22,745 nt of DNA from JBIOHP01 sp044449065 (GTDB taxonomy: Bacteria; Bacteroidota; Ignavibacteria; UBA10030; SZUA-254). The stretch lies in assembly GCA_044449065.1 (NCBI GenBank), contig JBIOHP010000040.1, positions 1 to 22,745 of the forward strand. The letters are read 5' to 3'. The notes beneath the pieces are model-generated. The model made no database searches. It had not been told where the DNA came from and was given only the letters and a program-made list of their open reading frames with translations. A program made the translations under genes and the position numbers. This document shows, piece after piece, positions 8,091-16,443 of this stretch. Numbering within the stretch: position 1 is the stretch's first letter; every line of letters starts with the position of its first letter.

Positions 8091-9317
8091 GTGAATAATC
8101 CAACTCCGACAGCTTCTGAATTTACTCTTCCCGTTAATCAAACCGGGGATGCGTTATTATCGGATGTCCAAACAGGTCAGGTGATGAAATGGCTGGGCAT
8201 ATCTCTCCGATTGCTGTTGGGATGTTTGTTGATTTCCATTGTTGCGGTTCAAATACTTATTGTGGTATGCGCTTTTCTCTGGTGCCTGCTTCTCTGGAAA
8301 GGTGTTAAGTATAAACCCACCATTCTCGATCTTCCAATCTTAATTTACCTCGCGTGCCGCGTTCTCTCCATTTTATTTTCGACTCATATTTCCCTGAGTA
8401 TCATAGCAATAAACCGTGAACTGCTCTTCTATGTCACCTATTTTATTATGGCATTCTATATCGGCAACACAAAGGAAGAGGAATTATTCTCGTTGTTCCG
8501 CTGGTTGTTTTATCCGACTGCCATCGTGACGGTTTACGCGATAGCCGATGTCCTTCTAGGATCGATCTATCGCGAGCATGGATTGAGCGGAGGCGGCACA
8601 ATATCACTGCATCTCTGTTTCTCATTCATTATTCTTTTGATATATAAAGATCGACCCGGACTGTTGAAATCATCCTACCATTGGTGGGGATTGTTTATAA
8701 TATTTATCGCGGGGATCATCGTATCACTCACGAGGGGCGAATGGATTTCTGCTACCGTTGTTACGATAATCTATGGCTGGCTCTATAATAAAAAAGCGCT
8801 TTTCGGAATTCTGCTTATCGCGGTAATAGCCGCATCGACCATCCCCCTTGTCCGTGAGAGAGTATTGACGTTCAGCTCACCGCTGGAAAATACCAGTGAC
8901 CGGCTGACGTTATGGAAAAATGCTCTGAGCCACTCCGGCGACCATCCAATTCTTGGGTTCGGACCGGAAACATTCCTGGTAGTCTTTAACGATTGGCAAA
9001 CGATGGGCGACCGGCATGTCGGATCGTGGCATAACGATTTTATACACCTCTATATGGAAAGCGGTATAGTGGGAGTGCTGGGTTGGTTGGGCGTTCTCGG
9101 CACTTTTTCGTTTGTTTCTCTCAAAGTATTACGTTATGGAAAGGATGTATCCAGACGGATCGGATGGATGGGAATTTTGCTGATAATTGCATACCTTATT
9201 ACGGGATGTTTCAGTATACCGACATTTTCCATAACCAATGCTATTCTATTCCGTTTTTTGCTCGTTATCGTGGTTGTTGAATATTCAAAGATCAAAACGG
9301 CGCCAACTTCGACATGA
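8091..9317 (+). CDS. O-antigen ligase/polymerase family membrane protein (Wzy_C)
   Basis: A 408-residue protein with about ten membrane helices, of the WaaL/Wzy family that joins lipid-linked glycans to lipid A or polymerises repeat units in the periplasm. The diagnostic parts are SLTRGEW (212-218) at a helix end, DRLTLWKNALS (270-280), and the large periplasmic loop motif GFGPETF...GSWHNDFIHLYMESG (289-325), with His314 and His319 typical of the Wzy_C domain. The GTG at 8091 is the first possible start, because an in-frame TAA lies at 8082-8084. An ATG at 8184 just before the first helix is an alternative that would remove about 31 polar residues. It overlaps the next gene by 4 bp, indicating one operon. 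Ligase and polymerase cannot be told apart from sequence alone. Confidence 0.85.
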   Translation: MNNPTPTASEFTLPVNQTGDALLSDVQTGQVMKWLGISLRLLLGCLLISIVAVQILIVVCAFLWCLLLWKGVKYKPTILDLPILIYLACRVLSILFSTHISLSIIAINRELLFYVTYFIMAFYIGNTKEEELFSLFRWLFYPTAIVTVYAIADVLLGSIYREHGLSGGGTISLHLCFSFIILLIYKDRPGLLKSSYHWWGLFIIFIAGIIVSLTRGEWISATVVTIIYGWLYNKKALFGILLIAVIAASTIPLVRERVLTFSSPLENTSDRLTLWKNALSHSGDHPILGFGPETFLVVFNDWQTMGDRHVGSWHNDFIHLYMESGIVGVLGWLGVLGTFSFVSLKVLRYGKDVSRRIGWMGILLIIAYLITGCFSIPTFSITNAILFRFLLVIVVVEYSKIKTAPTST

Positions 9318-10102
9318 TGAATCCGATGACTGACGATTCGAAGATAATAAACTATCCACTTTCCGTCATTCTCATTACTCACAACGAGGAACGGAATATC
9401 ACCGAATGCCTCCAAAGCGTTGCCTGGGCGGATGATATTGTTGTTGTAGACGCGAAAAGCGAGGACAGAACGATTGAATACGCTAAAAAATACACCACAA
9501 AAATCTTTATCACCGATTGGCTTGGATACGCCGCAGCGAAAAATTTCGCTTTATCCAAGGCGACAAACTGTTGGGTTCTATGGATCGACGCTGACGAGCG
9601 TATCCCGGAGGATCTCGCGTCGGAAATTCAAACGATTATAAGTGCTCAATCGGTGAATCATGCGGGCTACGAGGTTGGACGGCGCGCGTATTTTCTGGGA
9701 AGGTGGATCAAACACTGCGGTTGGTATCCGGGGTATGTAGTTCGGTTATTCATGAAGGATTGCAGTCAGTTCAACGATGCCCTCGTGCACGAAAAACTTG
9801 ATGTAAAAGGAAGCATCGGCAGGTTGCGCGGCGATATTATCCATTACACCGATGATAATCTTTTCCATTACTTTTCAAAATTCAATCATTATACTTCGCT
9901 CGCTGCCGAGGATCTTCATAAAAATGGAAGAAGATATTCGCTCGCTGATTTGCTGATCCACCCGCCGTTTCTTTTTTTTAAAATGTATATATTGAGAATA
10001 GGTTTCCTTGACGGGATTCAGGGATTTATTCTCTCAGTACTATCTTCAGCGTATGTTTTCACTAAATATGCTAAATTGTGGGAATTACAAAGAAAAAAGT
10101 AA
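9314..10102 (+). CDS. Family 2 glycosyltransferase, WaaE/KdtX-like
   Basis: A GT-A fold enzyme of 262 residues that would transfer a sugar from a nucleotide-sugar at the cytoplasmic face of the inner membrane. The N-terminal pattern LSVILITHNEERNITECLQS (16-35), DAKSEDRT (46-53), GYAAAKNFAL (71-80) and WVLWIDADERI (87-97) with the metal-binding DAD at 92-94 matches WaaE/KdtX-type lipopolysaccharide core glycosyltransferases. A hydrophobic C-terminal segment (about 218-250) could tether it to the membrane. Its ATG overlaps the stop of the O-antigen ligase-like gene in an ATGA junction, so the two are translationally coupled and probably act on the same glycan. A second in-frame ATG follows directly at 9317. 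The sugar and acceptor are unknown. Confidence 0.88.
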   Translation: MMNPMTDDSKIINYPLSVILITHNEERNITECLQSVAWADDIVVVDAKSEDRTIEYAKKYTTKIFITDWLGYAAAKNFALSKATNCWVLWIDADERIPEDLASEIQTIISAQSVNHAGYEVGRRAYFLGRWIKHCGWYPGYVVRLFMKDCSQFNDALVHEKLDVKGSIGRLRGDIIHYTDDNLFHYFSKFNHYTSLAAEDLHKNGRRYSLADLLIHPPFLFFKMYILRIGFLDGIQGFILSVLSSAYVFTKYAKLWELQRKK

Positions 10103-10152
10103 TAGATTGTCTGCATGATATAGATAATAACGATCATATTCTGTTGTTAACT

Positions 10153-10158
10153 TATAAT
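10153..10158 (+). promoter_or_regulatory. -10-like TATAAT before the DUF1844 gene
   Basis: A perfect TATAAT lies 29 bp before the ATG at 10188, inside the 85-bp gap that separates the glycan block from the housekeeping block. No matching -35 is visible at 16-18 bp. It marks a plausible new transcription start, but the A/T-rich surroundings make chance likely. Confidence 0.28.
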
Positions 10159-10187
10159 ACAATCGGCTAAATTCAGGGAAAAATATT

Positions 10188-10499
10188 ATGGACACATCAC
10201 AAAAAGATGAATTTTTAATCACTCAAATCATATTTATGTTTCAGGCGGCAGCCCTCCAGCAAATGGGAAAACTAAAAAGTCCTCTCTCCGATAAGGTTGA
10301 ACGCGACCTGAATCAGGCGCAAATATCGATCGATATTTTAGACGTGCTTCATCGGAAAATGAAAGGAAATTTAACGATGGAGGAGGATAAAATGTTTACC
10401 CAGGTATTGCAGGAATTGCGGCTGAATTATGTGGATGAAGCGGCAAAAAAAGAACCGCAGCCCGAACCGGCGCCACCGAATCCTCCAACAAATTCCTAA
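10188..10499 (+). CDS. DUF1844 domain protein
   Basis: A small protein of 103 residues. The conserved part (residues 6-85) fits the DUF1844 pattern: a helix FLITQIIFMFQAAALQQMGK, then the acidic/amphipathic stretch NQAQISIDILDVLHRKMKGNLT, then EEDKMFTQVLQELRLNYV. The tail (86-103) is low-complexity and rich in Pro and Glu. The biochemical role of the family is not known to me. It sits 37 bp before nadK and is probably co-transcribed with it. The ATG at 10188 follows GGGAAAAATATT; the G-rich patch is a poor Shine-Dalgarno. Confidence 0.82.
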   Translation: MDTSQKDEFLITQIIFMFQAAALQQMGKLKSPLSDKVERDLNQAQISIDILDVLHRKMKGNLTMEEDKMFTQVLQELRLNYVDEAAKKEPQPEPAPPNPPTNS

Positions 10500-10536
10500 T
10501 CGCGAAATTGACCACAAGAACCATTATCGGAAGATT

Positions 10537-11469
10537 ATGAAAACTGTTCATCGGCAATTCGGCATTTTCGGCAATACCGCGAAACCGGAAATTGCCAGGG
10601 TAACGCACCAACTCGTTTCGTTCCTGCGTAAGAAAAAAATTTCGTTTTTTGTTCATGATGAGCTGGCGAAGTGGGTCAATTCTATTTATAGCGCCCGTTT
10701 CGTTTCGAAAGCGGACATGTCCGATAAAAACTTTTTACCCCAGAAGTGCGAAGTTATTATTGTCCTGGGCGGGGATGGAACGATGCTACAGGCGGCCAGA
10801 TTAACAGGTCGCTACGGCAAACCAATCCTTGGCGTCAATGTCGGTAAATTAGGTTTTTTAGCGGAGATCTCTACGAAAGATATGGATCACTGCATACTCG
10901 ACATGCTGAAGGGCGATTATCGCGTTGAGGAACGGATGGTTCTGGAAGCGCAAAATCTTTCAGATAAAAAGCATTTCTATGGATTAAACGATATTGTAAT
11001 TGATAAAGGCACGACATCAAGAGTAATCTCTATTGAAACTCATGTCGACGACGATTATCTTACTACCTACACCGCAGATGGTATCATTCTTAATACTCCG
11101 ACCGGCTCGACAGGATATTCTCTCTCAACGGGCGGCCCGATTGTTGTTCCGCCCACGCAGGTTATAACGATAAATCCGATAGCGCCCCACACGTTGACAG
11201 CACGTCCGGTGATTGTCCCGGATAGCAGCGTGATCCGTGTTATTGTGCACACCGATGCCAGACATGTTCGGCTGACATCTGATGGTCAGGAAGACCGTTT
11301 GTATACTACTCCCACAGAGTTTATCATTAAAAAGGCACCCTATACAGTAAAATTGGTGAAGAGGACGAAGGGCTCGTTTTATGATACCTTACGGAAAAAA
11401 CTCCTCTGGGGAAGAGATCCGCGGGTGCGGGGAGATCATAAATACAGCATCCTCTTCGAAAAACGCTGA
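10537..11469 (+). CDS. nadK: NAD kinase
   Basis: Cytoplasmic enzyme that phosphorylates NAD to NADP, using ATP or polyphosphate. Of 310 residues. The GGDGT nucleotide motif lies at 78-82, within VLGGDGTMLQAAR. The family LNE/D segment is LNDIVID (150-156), and the glycine-rich TPTGSTGYSLSTGGPIV segment starts at 187. The ATG at 10537 places QFGIFGN at the N-terminus, as in the family. An in-frame ATG at 10429 would add 36 residues of low-complexity basic sequence and overlap the DUF1844 gene by 71 bp, so it was rejected. It is followed 32 bp later by radA, and likely belongs to one long housekeeping transcript. Confidence 0.95.
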   Translation: MKTVHRQFGIFGNTAKPEIARVTHQLVSFLRKKKISFFVHDELAKWVNSIYSARFVSKADMSDKNFLPQKCEVIIVLGGDGTMLQAARLTGRYGKPILGVNVGKLGFLAEISTKDMDHCILDMLKGDYRVEERMVLEAQNLSDKKHFYGLNDIVIDKGTTSRVISIETHVDDDYLTTYTADGIILNTPTGSTGYSLSTGGPIVVPPTQVITINPIAPHTLTARPVIVPDSSVIRVIVHTDARHVRLTSDGQEDRLYTTPTEFIIKKAPYTVKLVKRTKGSFYDTLRKKLLWGRDPRVRGDHKYSILFEKR

Positions 11470-11501
11470 TGAAATTATTCTGATCTCAGGTTCCCCCCCA
11501 C

Positions 11502-12854
11502 ATGAAATCCCAAACTAAATATGTGTGTCAAAGTTGCGGTTATGAATCACCGCGGTGGGTAGGCAGATGCCCCAATTGTGAGGGGTGGAACACCCTCGTG
11601 GAAGAACTTTCGCAAAAAGTTTCCGCTAAAAAAGTAATGGTTCGAACCACGGCGAAGGCAGTGCCGTTTAATCAGATAGAATCTCTCGAAGACCAGCGCA
11701 TTTCCACCTGTATCTCGGAGTTCGATCGCGTTCTAGGCGGAGGAGTAGTCATTGGTTCTGTCGTTCTCTTGGGTGGAGATCCCGGTATCGGAAAATCCAC
11801 ACTGATGCTCCAGCTTTCAGCACAGATAAAAGACAAAATTATACTGTATGTCACCGGGGAAGAATCCGAAAAACAAATAAAGCTCCGTGCGGAACGACTC
11901 AATCTAGATATTCCGGATTCACTGCTGATTCTGGCTGAAACAAATCTTAACGTGATCTCTGATATCATCGAACGATCGGCGCCTGATATTCTTGTTGTGG
12001 ATTCCATTCAAACGATATTCAGACCTGAATTCGAAAGCTCAGCGGGCAGCGTCGGACAGGTGAGAGAATCGACTGCCCAGCTTCATCGATTGGCGAAAAG
12101 CAAATCGATTGCTATGTTCCTTATAGGTCACGTTACCAAAGAGGGCATCATTGCCGGTCCCAAAGTGATAGAACATATGGTTGACGCAGTTCTGCAGTTT
12201 GAAGGAGAGAGGCATTATTCGTTCAGAGTTCTCCGTGCGATTAAGAATCGATTCGGATCCACAAATGAGATCGGTATATTTGAAATGCGCGACGCCGGCT
12301 TATGCGAAGTTAAAAATCCATCCGAACTCTTCCTTTCGGAACGATCATCCGGATTTTCCGGCTCAACGGTTGTGGCAAGCATTGAAGGCACCAGGCCGCT
12401 TTTGATTGAAGTTCAGGCATTGGTAACTCCCGCCAATTACGGTGTGCCCCAGCGGAACACAACCGGTTTTGATATTCGGCGGCTGGGATTGTTACTCGCC
12501 GTGCTCGAAAAAAGGATCGGCGTGAATTTGGGACAGTTCGATGTTTTCGTGAATATCGTCGGCGGAATACACATTGATGAACCGGCTATTGACCTTGGAA
12601 TTGCGATGTCGATTCTCTCCAGTAAACAAGATTTATCGATAGATTCGCAGACGGTGATTCTTGGCGAGATCGGCCTGGGGGGAGAGGTTCGCACCATCAA
12701 TCAAGTCGAGAAACGCATGCAGGAGGCGTCCAAATTGGGCTTCAAGCGCCTGATTCTGCCAAAAAATAATCTAAAAGGCATTCAGCGGAAATCTGAAATT
12801 GAGCTTGTTGGAGTTGAACGAATTGAAGACGCTGTCGCGATGTTATTACAATAG
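11502..12854 (+). CDS. radA: DNA repair protein RadA (Sms)
   Basis: RecA-related DNA helicase that promotes branch migration of recombination intermediates. The 450 residues show the full RadA order. The N-terminal C4 zinc finger uses Cys9, Cys12, Cys23 and Cys26. Walker A is GGDPGIGKST at 91-100 (Lys98), and Walker B is ILVVDS with Asp167. The RadA-specific KNRFG motif is at 248-252, and the C-terminal Lon-protease-like domain includes FVNIVGGIHIDEPAIDLGIA. The domain lacks the Lon catalytic Ser/Lys activity in this family as a rule. Start ATG at 11502 gives the usual N-terminus just ahead of the zinc finger. It lies between nadK and rdgB on the same strand with short gaps. Confidence 0.97.
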   Translation: MKSQTKYVCQSCGYESPRWVGRCPNCEGWNTLVEELSQKVSAKKVMVRTTAKAVPFNQIESLEDQRISTCISEFDRVLGGGVVIGSVVLLGGDPGIGKSTLMLQLSAQIKDKIILYVTGEESEKQIKLRAERLNLDIPDSLLILAETNLNVISDIIERSAPDILVVDSIQTIFRPEFESSAGSVGQVRESTAQLHRLAKSKSIAMFLIGHVTKEGIIAGPKVIEHMVDAVLQFEGERHYSFRVLRAIKNRFGSTNEIGIFEMRDAGLCEVKNPSELFLSERSSGFSGSTVVASIEGTRPLLIEVQALVTPANYGVPQRNTTGFDIRRLGLLLAVLEKRIGVNLGQFDVFVNIVGGIHIDEPAIDLGIAMSILSSKQDLSIDSQTVILGEIGLGGEVRTINQVEKRMQEASKLGFKRLILPKNNLKGIQRKSEIELVGVERIEDAVAMLLQ

Positions 12855-12875
12855 AATCGATTTGGAAGAAATGTC

Positions 12876-13490
12876 TTGGCAGATAAATTAATAGTTGCTT
12901 CCTCCAATCCCGGGAAAGTTGAGGAAATTCGCGCCATTCTGGCAGATGTCCCGATAGAAATTCAGAGTCTTAGCGAGTACCCGAATGTTCCTGAAATTGT
13001 GGAAGATGGGAAAACACTCGAAGAAAACGCATTAATTAAATCCCGTATTATATTTAATCATATGAAGATACCCGTCATTTCAGATGACAGTGGTTTGGAA
13101 GTGTTTGCCTTAGGGATGCAACCGGGAGTTATTTCAGCAAGATACGCAGGTCAAAATGTCACTTACGCGGATAATAACCGGAAACTTATCAGGGAGATGA
13201 AAGATTTAAAAGGCGACAAACGCAAAGCTCAATTTCGGTGCGTTGCTGTTTTTAAGGATAAGGATATCGAGAAATCTTTTGAAGGGGTGTGCGAGGGAAC
13301 GATCATTGACCATGAGATGGGCGTGGGAGGGTTTGGATATGACCCCCTTTTCGTCCCGAAGGGATTCGATAAAACGTTCGCAGAGCTACCGAACGTCGTG
13401 AAGAATAGGATCAGCCACCGGGCGAAAGCGTTTAATCAATTGAGACATTTTCTACTTCGAAATTTCGTGAACAACAATCCAAGAAGTTGA
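12876..13490 (+). CDS. rdgB: XTP/dITP diphosphatase (RdgB/HAM1)
   Basis: Hydrolyses non-canonical purine nucleoside triphosphates (dITP, XTP, ITP) to monophosphates, which keeps deaminated bases out of DNA and RNA. The 204 residues carry the family motifs: SSNPGKVEEI at 9-18 (Asn11, Lys14), SDDSGLEV at 69-76, GGFGYDPLFV at 151-160 and SHRAKAF at 180-186. The start is TTG at 12876, supported by GGAAGAA at 12864-12870 five bases upstream. The nearby ATG at 12871 is out of frame and stops after six codons. It is 21 bp after radA and therefore probably in its transcript. Both genes serve genome integrity. Confidence 0.95.
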   Translation: MADKLIVASSNPGKVEEIRAILADVPIEIQSLSEYPNVPEIVEDGKTLEENALIKSRIIFNHMKIPVISDDSGLEVFALGMQPGVISARYAGQNVTYADNNRKLIREMKDLKGDKRKAQFRCVAVFKDKDIEKSFEGVCEGTIIDHEMGVGGFGYDPLFVPKGFDKTFAELPNVVKNRISHRAKAFNQLRHFLLRNFVNNNPRS

Positions 13491-13532
13491 AAAATAATCC
13501 TAATTTCATTAACTTAACATTAGAAATACGCT

Positions 13533-14384
13533 GTGTTATTCAAGAGCAGTCGGCATAAAACGATAAAAATAGGATGGCAATATATTGCCCAACACAGCAT
13601 CTGGCGCATCATCATATCCGACGAGGGGTATTTCGTCTGCGAAGATCGCGACAAAGAGAATAAAAGCGTGTCATTTTTTTGTCTTGAACAAGCCACCGGA
13701 AAAATTATGTGGAAAGATTTGCGGTTTGAGGAGCCGTGGTGGATAGGGATCGAGGCATGTTACAAAGAATATCTTTTTTTTCACGAATTCGCGACGCCTG
13801 ATATGCCTGATCATAAAAAGATTCATGCGCATAATCTCCGGACAGGTGAACGGTTATGGCGGAATACCGAGGAGCGGTTTCTCTTTGCTGCGAACGACGC
13901 AGTTTTTACATCAAAAGATTTATTCGAGCGCAGAATTTTCCGTGAATTGGATATTGCAACCGGCGAATTCAGGGGAGAGGTAGATGTTCAGAGGGTCAAC
14001 AGCGTGCGTGATTCGCTTCCGGAACCTGTGTTGCAGGTACAATTTCCATCCATCCTCAATCCGGTTTTGCTTCAACACGAACAAATGAAAGCATCGGTAG
14101 CGCACGCAACATCAAAAACAAAATATGTTGCCCTGATAGAATTTTTAGAACATGAGGGATTACATATTATCGGATATTATGATAATATTAGTTCGATTCC
14201 TGATAACCCTCAACTCGAACAGTGCCTCGTGGTCATCGATCCAAGTCTTCAAAAGATTATCTATAACGATCATATAACCTCCGGGGTTATGGCGCCGATC
14301 CCGGATACGTTTTTTTGCAGCGGCAGCAACATCTATCTTGTCAAGGATAAAAATATCCTCACGGCATTAGAGATAGCAAAGTAA
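13533..14384 (+). CDS. Uncharacterised PQQ/WD-repeat-like protein (possible DUF4905)
   Basis: A soluble protein of 283 residues with no signal peptide and no long hydrophobic segment. I do not recognise a function. It contains repeated units of the type ...ATGKIMWKDL (about 54-63), LRTGERLWRN (about 105-114) and IATGEFRGEV (about 144-153). In these a TGE/K turn is followed by a W or R position, as in the blades of PQQ-like beta-propellers. The pattern resembles a Bacteroidota protein family filed as DUF4905, which I recall only loosely. Start GTG at 13533, 42 bp after rdgB, with no strong Shine-Dalgarno. It precedes the iron-sulfur membrane gene by 46 bp, so it may share its transcript. Repeats support a propeller fold; the role remains unknown. 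Confidence 0.6.
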   Translation: MLFKSSRHKTIKIGWQYIAQHSIWRIIISDEGYFVCEDRDKENKSVSFFCLEQATGKIMWKDLRFEEPWWIGIEACYKEYLFFHEFATPDMPDHKKIHAHNLRTGERLWRNTEERFLFAANDAVFTSKDLFERRIFRELDIATGEFRGEVDVQRVNSVRDSLPEPVLQVQFPSILNPVLLQHEQMKASVAHATSKTKYVALIEFLEHEGLHIIGYYDNISSIPDNPQLEQCLVVIDPSLQKIIYNDHITSGVMAPIPDTFFCSGSNIYLVKDKNILTALEIAK

Positions 14385-14430
14385 GTTATAATTCGCACAT
14401 AACTCTTCATTATTCATCAAATCATTGAAA

Positions 14431-16443
14431 ATGCAAGCAATCGTTTTTATCATTCTGCTACTTGGTTCTCTGATATTTTTCGCAAAGAATGTTCTGCGTC
14501 TCATTTCCTATCTCAAACTCGGGAAATCCGAAAAACGGGAGGGGAAAACCGGACAACGAATATCCGATGTTCTTTCCATCGCGTTTGGCCATACCAAGCT
14601 CCTTCGCGATCCCGTAGCGGGTCTGATGCATTTCTTTATTTTCTGGGGATTCGTTATTCTCCTGCTTGCCATTCTCGAATCGATCGGGCAGGGAATTAGC
14701 ACGGGTTTCTCATTTGCATTTCTCGGTCCTCTCTATCCGCCGCTGGTTTTTATTCAGGATATAATGGGTTTGTGCGTGATCGGATCGATAATTGTCGCAT
14801 TGTTCCGGCGATTTGTATCCGGTCCCAAACGGCTGGAAGTGGACGCCGAACACAAATGGGATGCTGCATTCATACTGATGATGATATTCATGATCATGTG
14901 TTCTATGTTTTTGCAAAACGCCGCGCATATTGCATTGGGAAAAGATGAAGCAAATGGTTCACGAATCATCTCAATTTTCGTAGCGTCCATTTTTCGGGGA
15001 AATCCCCCGGAACAGGTTGAATTTCTTTTCAGCTTTTTCTGGTGGGTGCATGTCGGGTTGGTGCTTGGCTTCTTAAATTATCTTCCGTATTCAAAACATC
15101 TTCATATTGTAGCATCTATTCCCAATGTTTACCTGGCGAAACAAGGCGTCAGGGGAACGTTAAAATCGCTCAATCTTGCCGATGAGACGGCGACGAAATT
15201 CGGAGCATCCGATATCGAGGACCTCACCTGGAAACAGTTGTTGGACGGGTATGCCTGCACCGAGTGCGGAAGATGCACCGCTGCGTGCCCCGCTGCTTTA
15301 ACGGGAAAGCCCCTCTCTCCCCGGAAGATCATCGTCGATATCCGCCAACGGTTGATGGAGAAAGCCCCGCTCATGCTTAGCGGTATGGATACGCAAGCCG
15401 CTGGCGAATCGCCTCAAGCTGCGTTGATGCAAAAGCATCTGATCGATAATTATATTACAGAGGAGGAACTATGGGCATGCACCACATGCATGGCGTGCAT
15501 TCAGGAATGTCCCGTGCAGATCGAACACGTGGATGCGATCGTAGATATGCGGCGGTACCTTGTTCTCAATGAATCGCGATTCCCCAAGGAAGTGCAGACT
15601 GTATTTCAGAATCTCGAGCGGAATTTTACGCCGTGGGGATTCAGTCATTCAACCCGCGCTGATTGGGCGGAGGGATTGGATATTCCCCGCATGGCCGACG
15701 CCAAAGAGGCAGAAATTTTATTCTGGGTGGGCTGCGCGGGTTCGTACGACGCCCGGTATCAGAAAGTATCACAGGCGTTTACGAGAATAATGAAAGCAGC
15801 GAATATCCGGTTCGCTATATTAGGAACGGAAGAGAAATGCAACGGCGACGCGGCGCGTCGCGCCGGAAACGAATATTTAGCGCAGACCCTTATGACGGAA
15901 AATGTCGCCACGCTGAATAATTACAACGTGAAAAAAATTGTGACAACCTGCCCCCATTGTTTTAATATTTTTAAAAATGAATACCCGCAGTTCGGCGGCA
16001 AATACGAAGTAACCCATCACACAGAATTCATCATGAATCTGATTGAATCGGGCAAGCTGAAATTAACGAACGCCCAAAAAGCGAAAATAACGTATCACGA
16101 TTCCTGCTACCTCGGCAGGTACAACAGCATCTACGACCAGCCGAGAAAAACTCTGCAATCAATACCCGGCATGGAGGTAGTTGAGATGGAGCGGTCCCGC
16201 GATAAGGGTCTATGCTGCGGTGCTGGGGGCGCCAGGATGTTTATGGAGGAAACAATCGGAAAGCGGATAAATATCGAACGAGCAGAAGAAGCGCTTAATC
16301 TGAAACCGGACGTCATCGGAACGGCGTGCCCATTCTGTATGACGATGATGGTTGACGGCGTGAAGGCGAAAGAAGCCACCGAACAGGTGCAGGTCAAAGA
16401 TATTGCAGAGATCGTCTGGGAGGCCATGGAAAAAAGCGTTTAA
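14431..16443 (+). CDS. Membrane-bound iron-sulfur oxidoreductase (EMO/HdrD-like)
   Basis: A 670-residue membrane electron carrier, probably passing electrons between a flavoprotein such as ETF and menaquinone. Residues 1-220 hold about five or six helices resembling a NarI/DsrM-type cytochrome b domain, with histidines in LMHFFIFWGF and SKHLHI as possible heme ligands. Two 4Fe-4S motifs follow: CTECGRCTAACP (276-287) and CTTCMACIQECP (350-361). The C-terminal part has two CCG-type cysteine-rich domains, seen as VGCAGSYDAR (Cys435), CPHC (507-510) and CCGAGGARMF (595-604). This order matches the DUF224-containing proteins proposed as ETF:(methyl)menaquinone oxidoreductases. No etfAB or fix genes are present in this window, so the partner is unproven. 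I chose the ATG at 14431; a TTG at 14425 would add two residues. The TAA abuts the stop of the opposite-strand gene at 16444. Confidence 0.85.
   Translation: MQAIVFIILLLGSLIFFAKNVLRLISYLKLGKSEKREGKTGQRISDVLSIAFGHTKLLRDPVAGLMHFFIFWGFVILLLAILESIGQGISTGFSFAFLGPLYPPLVFIQDIMGLCVIGSIIVALFRRFVSGPKRLEVDAEHKWDAAFILMMIFMIMCSMFLQNAAHIALGKDEANGSRIISIFVASIFRGNPPEQVEFLFSFFWWVHVGLVLGFLNYLPYSKHLHIVASIPNVYLAKQGVRGTLKSLNLADETATKFGASDIEDLTWKQLLDGYACTECGRCTAACPAALTGKPLSPRKIIVDIRQRLMEKAPLMLSGMDTQAAGESPQAALMQKHLIDNYITEEELWACTTCMACIQECPVQIEHVDAIVDMRRYLVLNESRFPKEVQTVFQNLERNFTPWGFSHSTRADWAEGLDIPRMADAKEAEILFWVGCAGSYDARYQKVSQAFTRIMKAANIRFAILGTEEKCNGDAARRAGNEYLAQTLMTENVATLNNYNVKKIVTTCPHCFNIFKNEYPQFGGKYEVTHHTEFIMNLIESGKLKLTNAQKAKITYHDSCYLGRYNSIYDQPRKTLQSIPGMEVVEMERSRDKGLCCGAGGARMFMEETIGKRINIERAEEALNLKPDVIGTACPFCMTMMVDGVKAKEATEQVQVKDIAEIVWEAMEKSV

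Noticed and set aside
10429..10536. Upstream ATG for NAD kinase, adding 36 residues
   Set aside because: The extension is low-complexity and basic, overlaps the DUF1844 gene by 71 bp and precedes the family's natural N-terminus.
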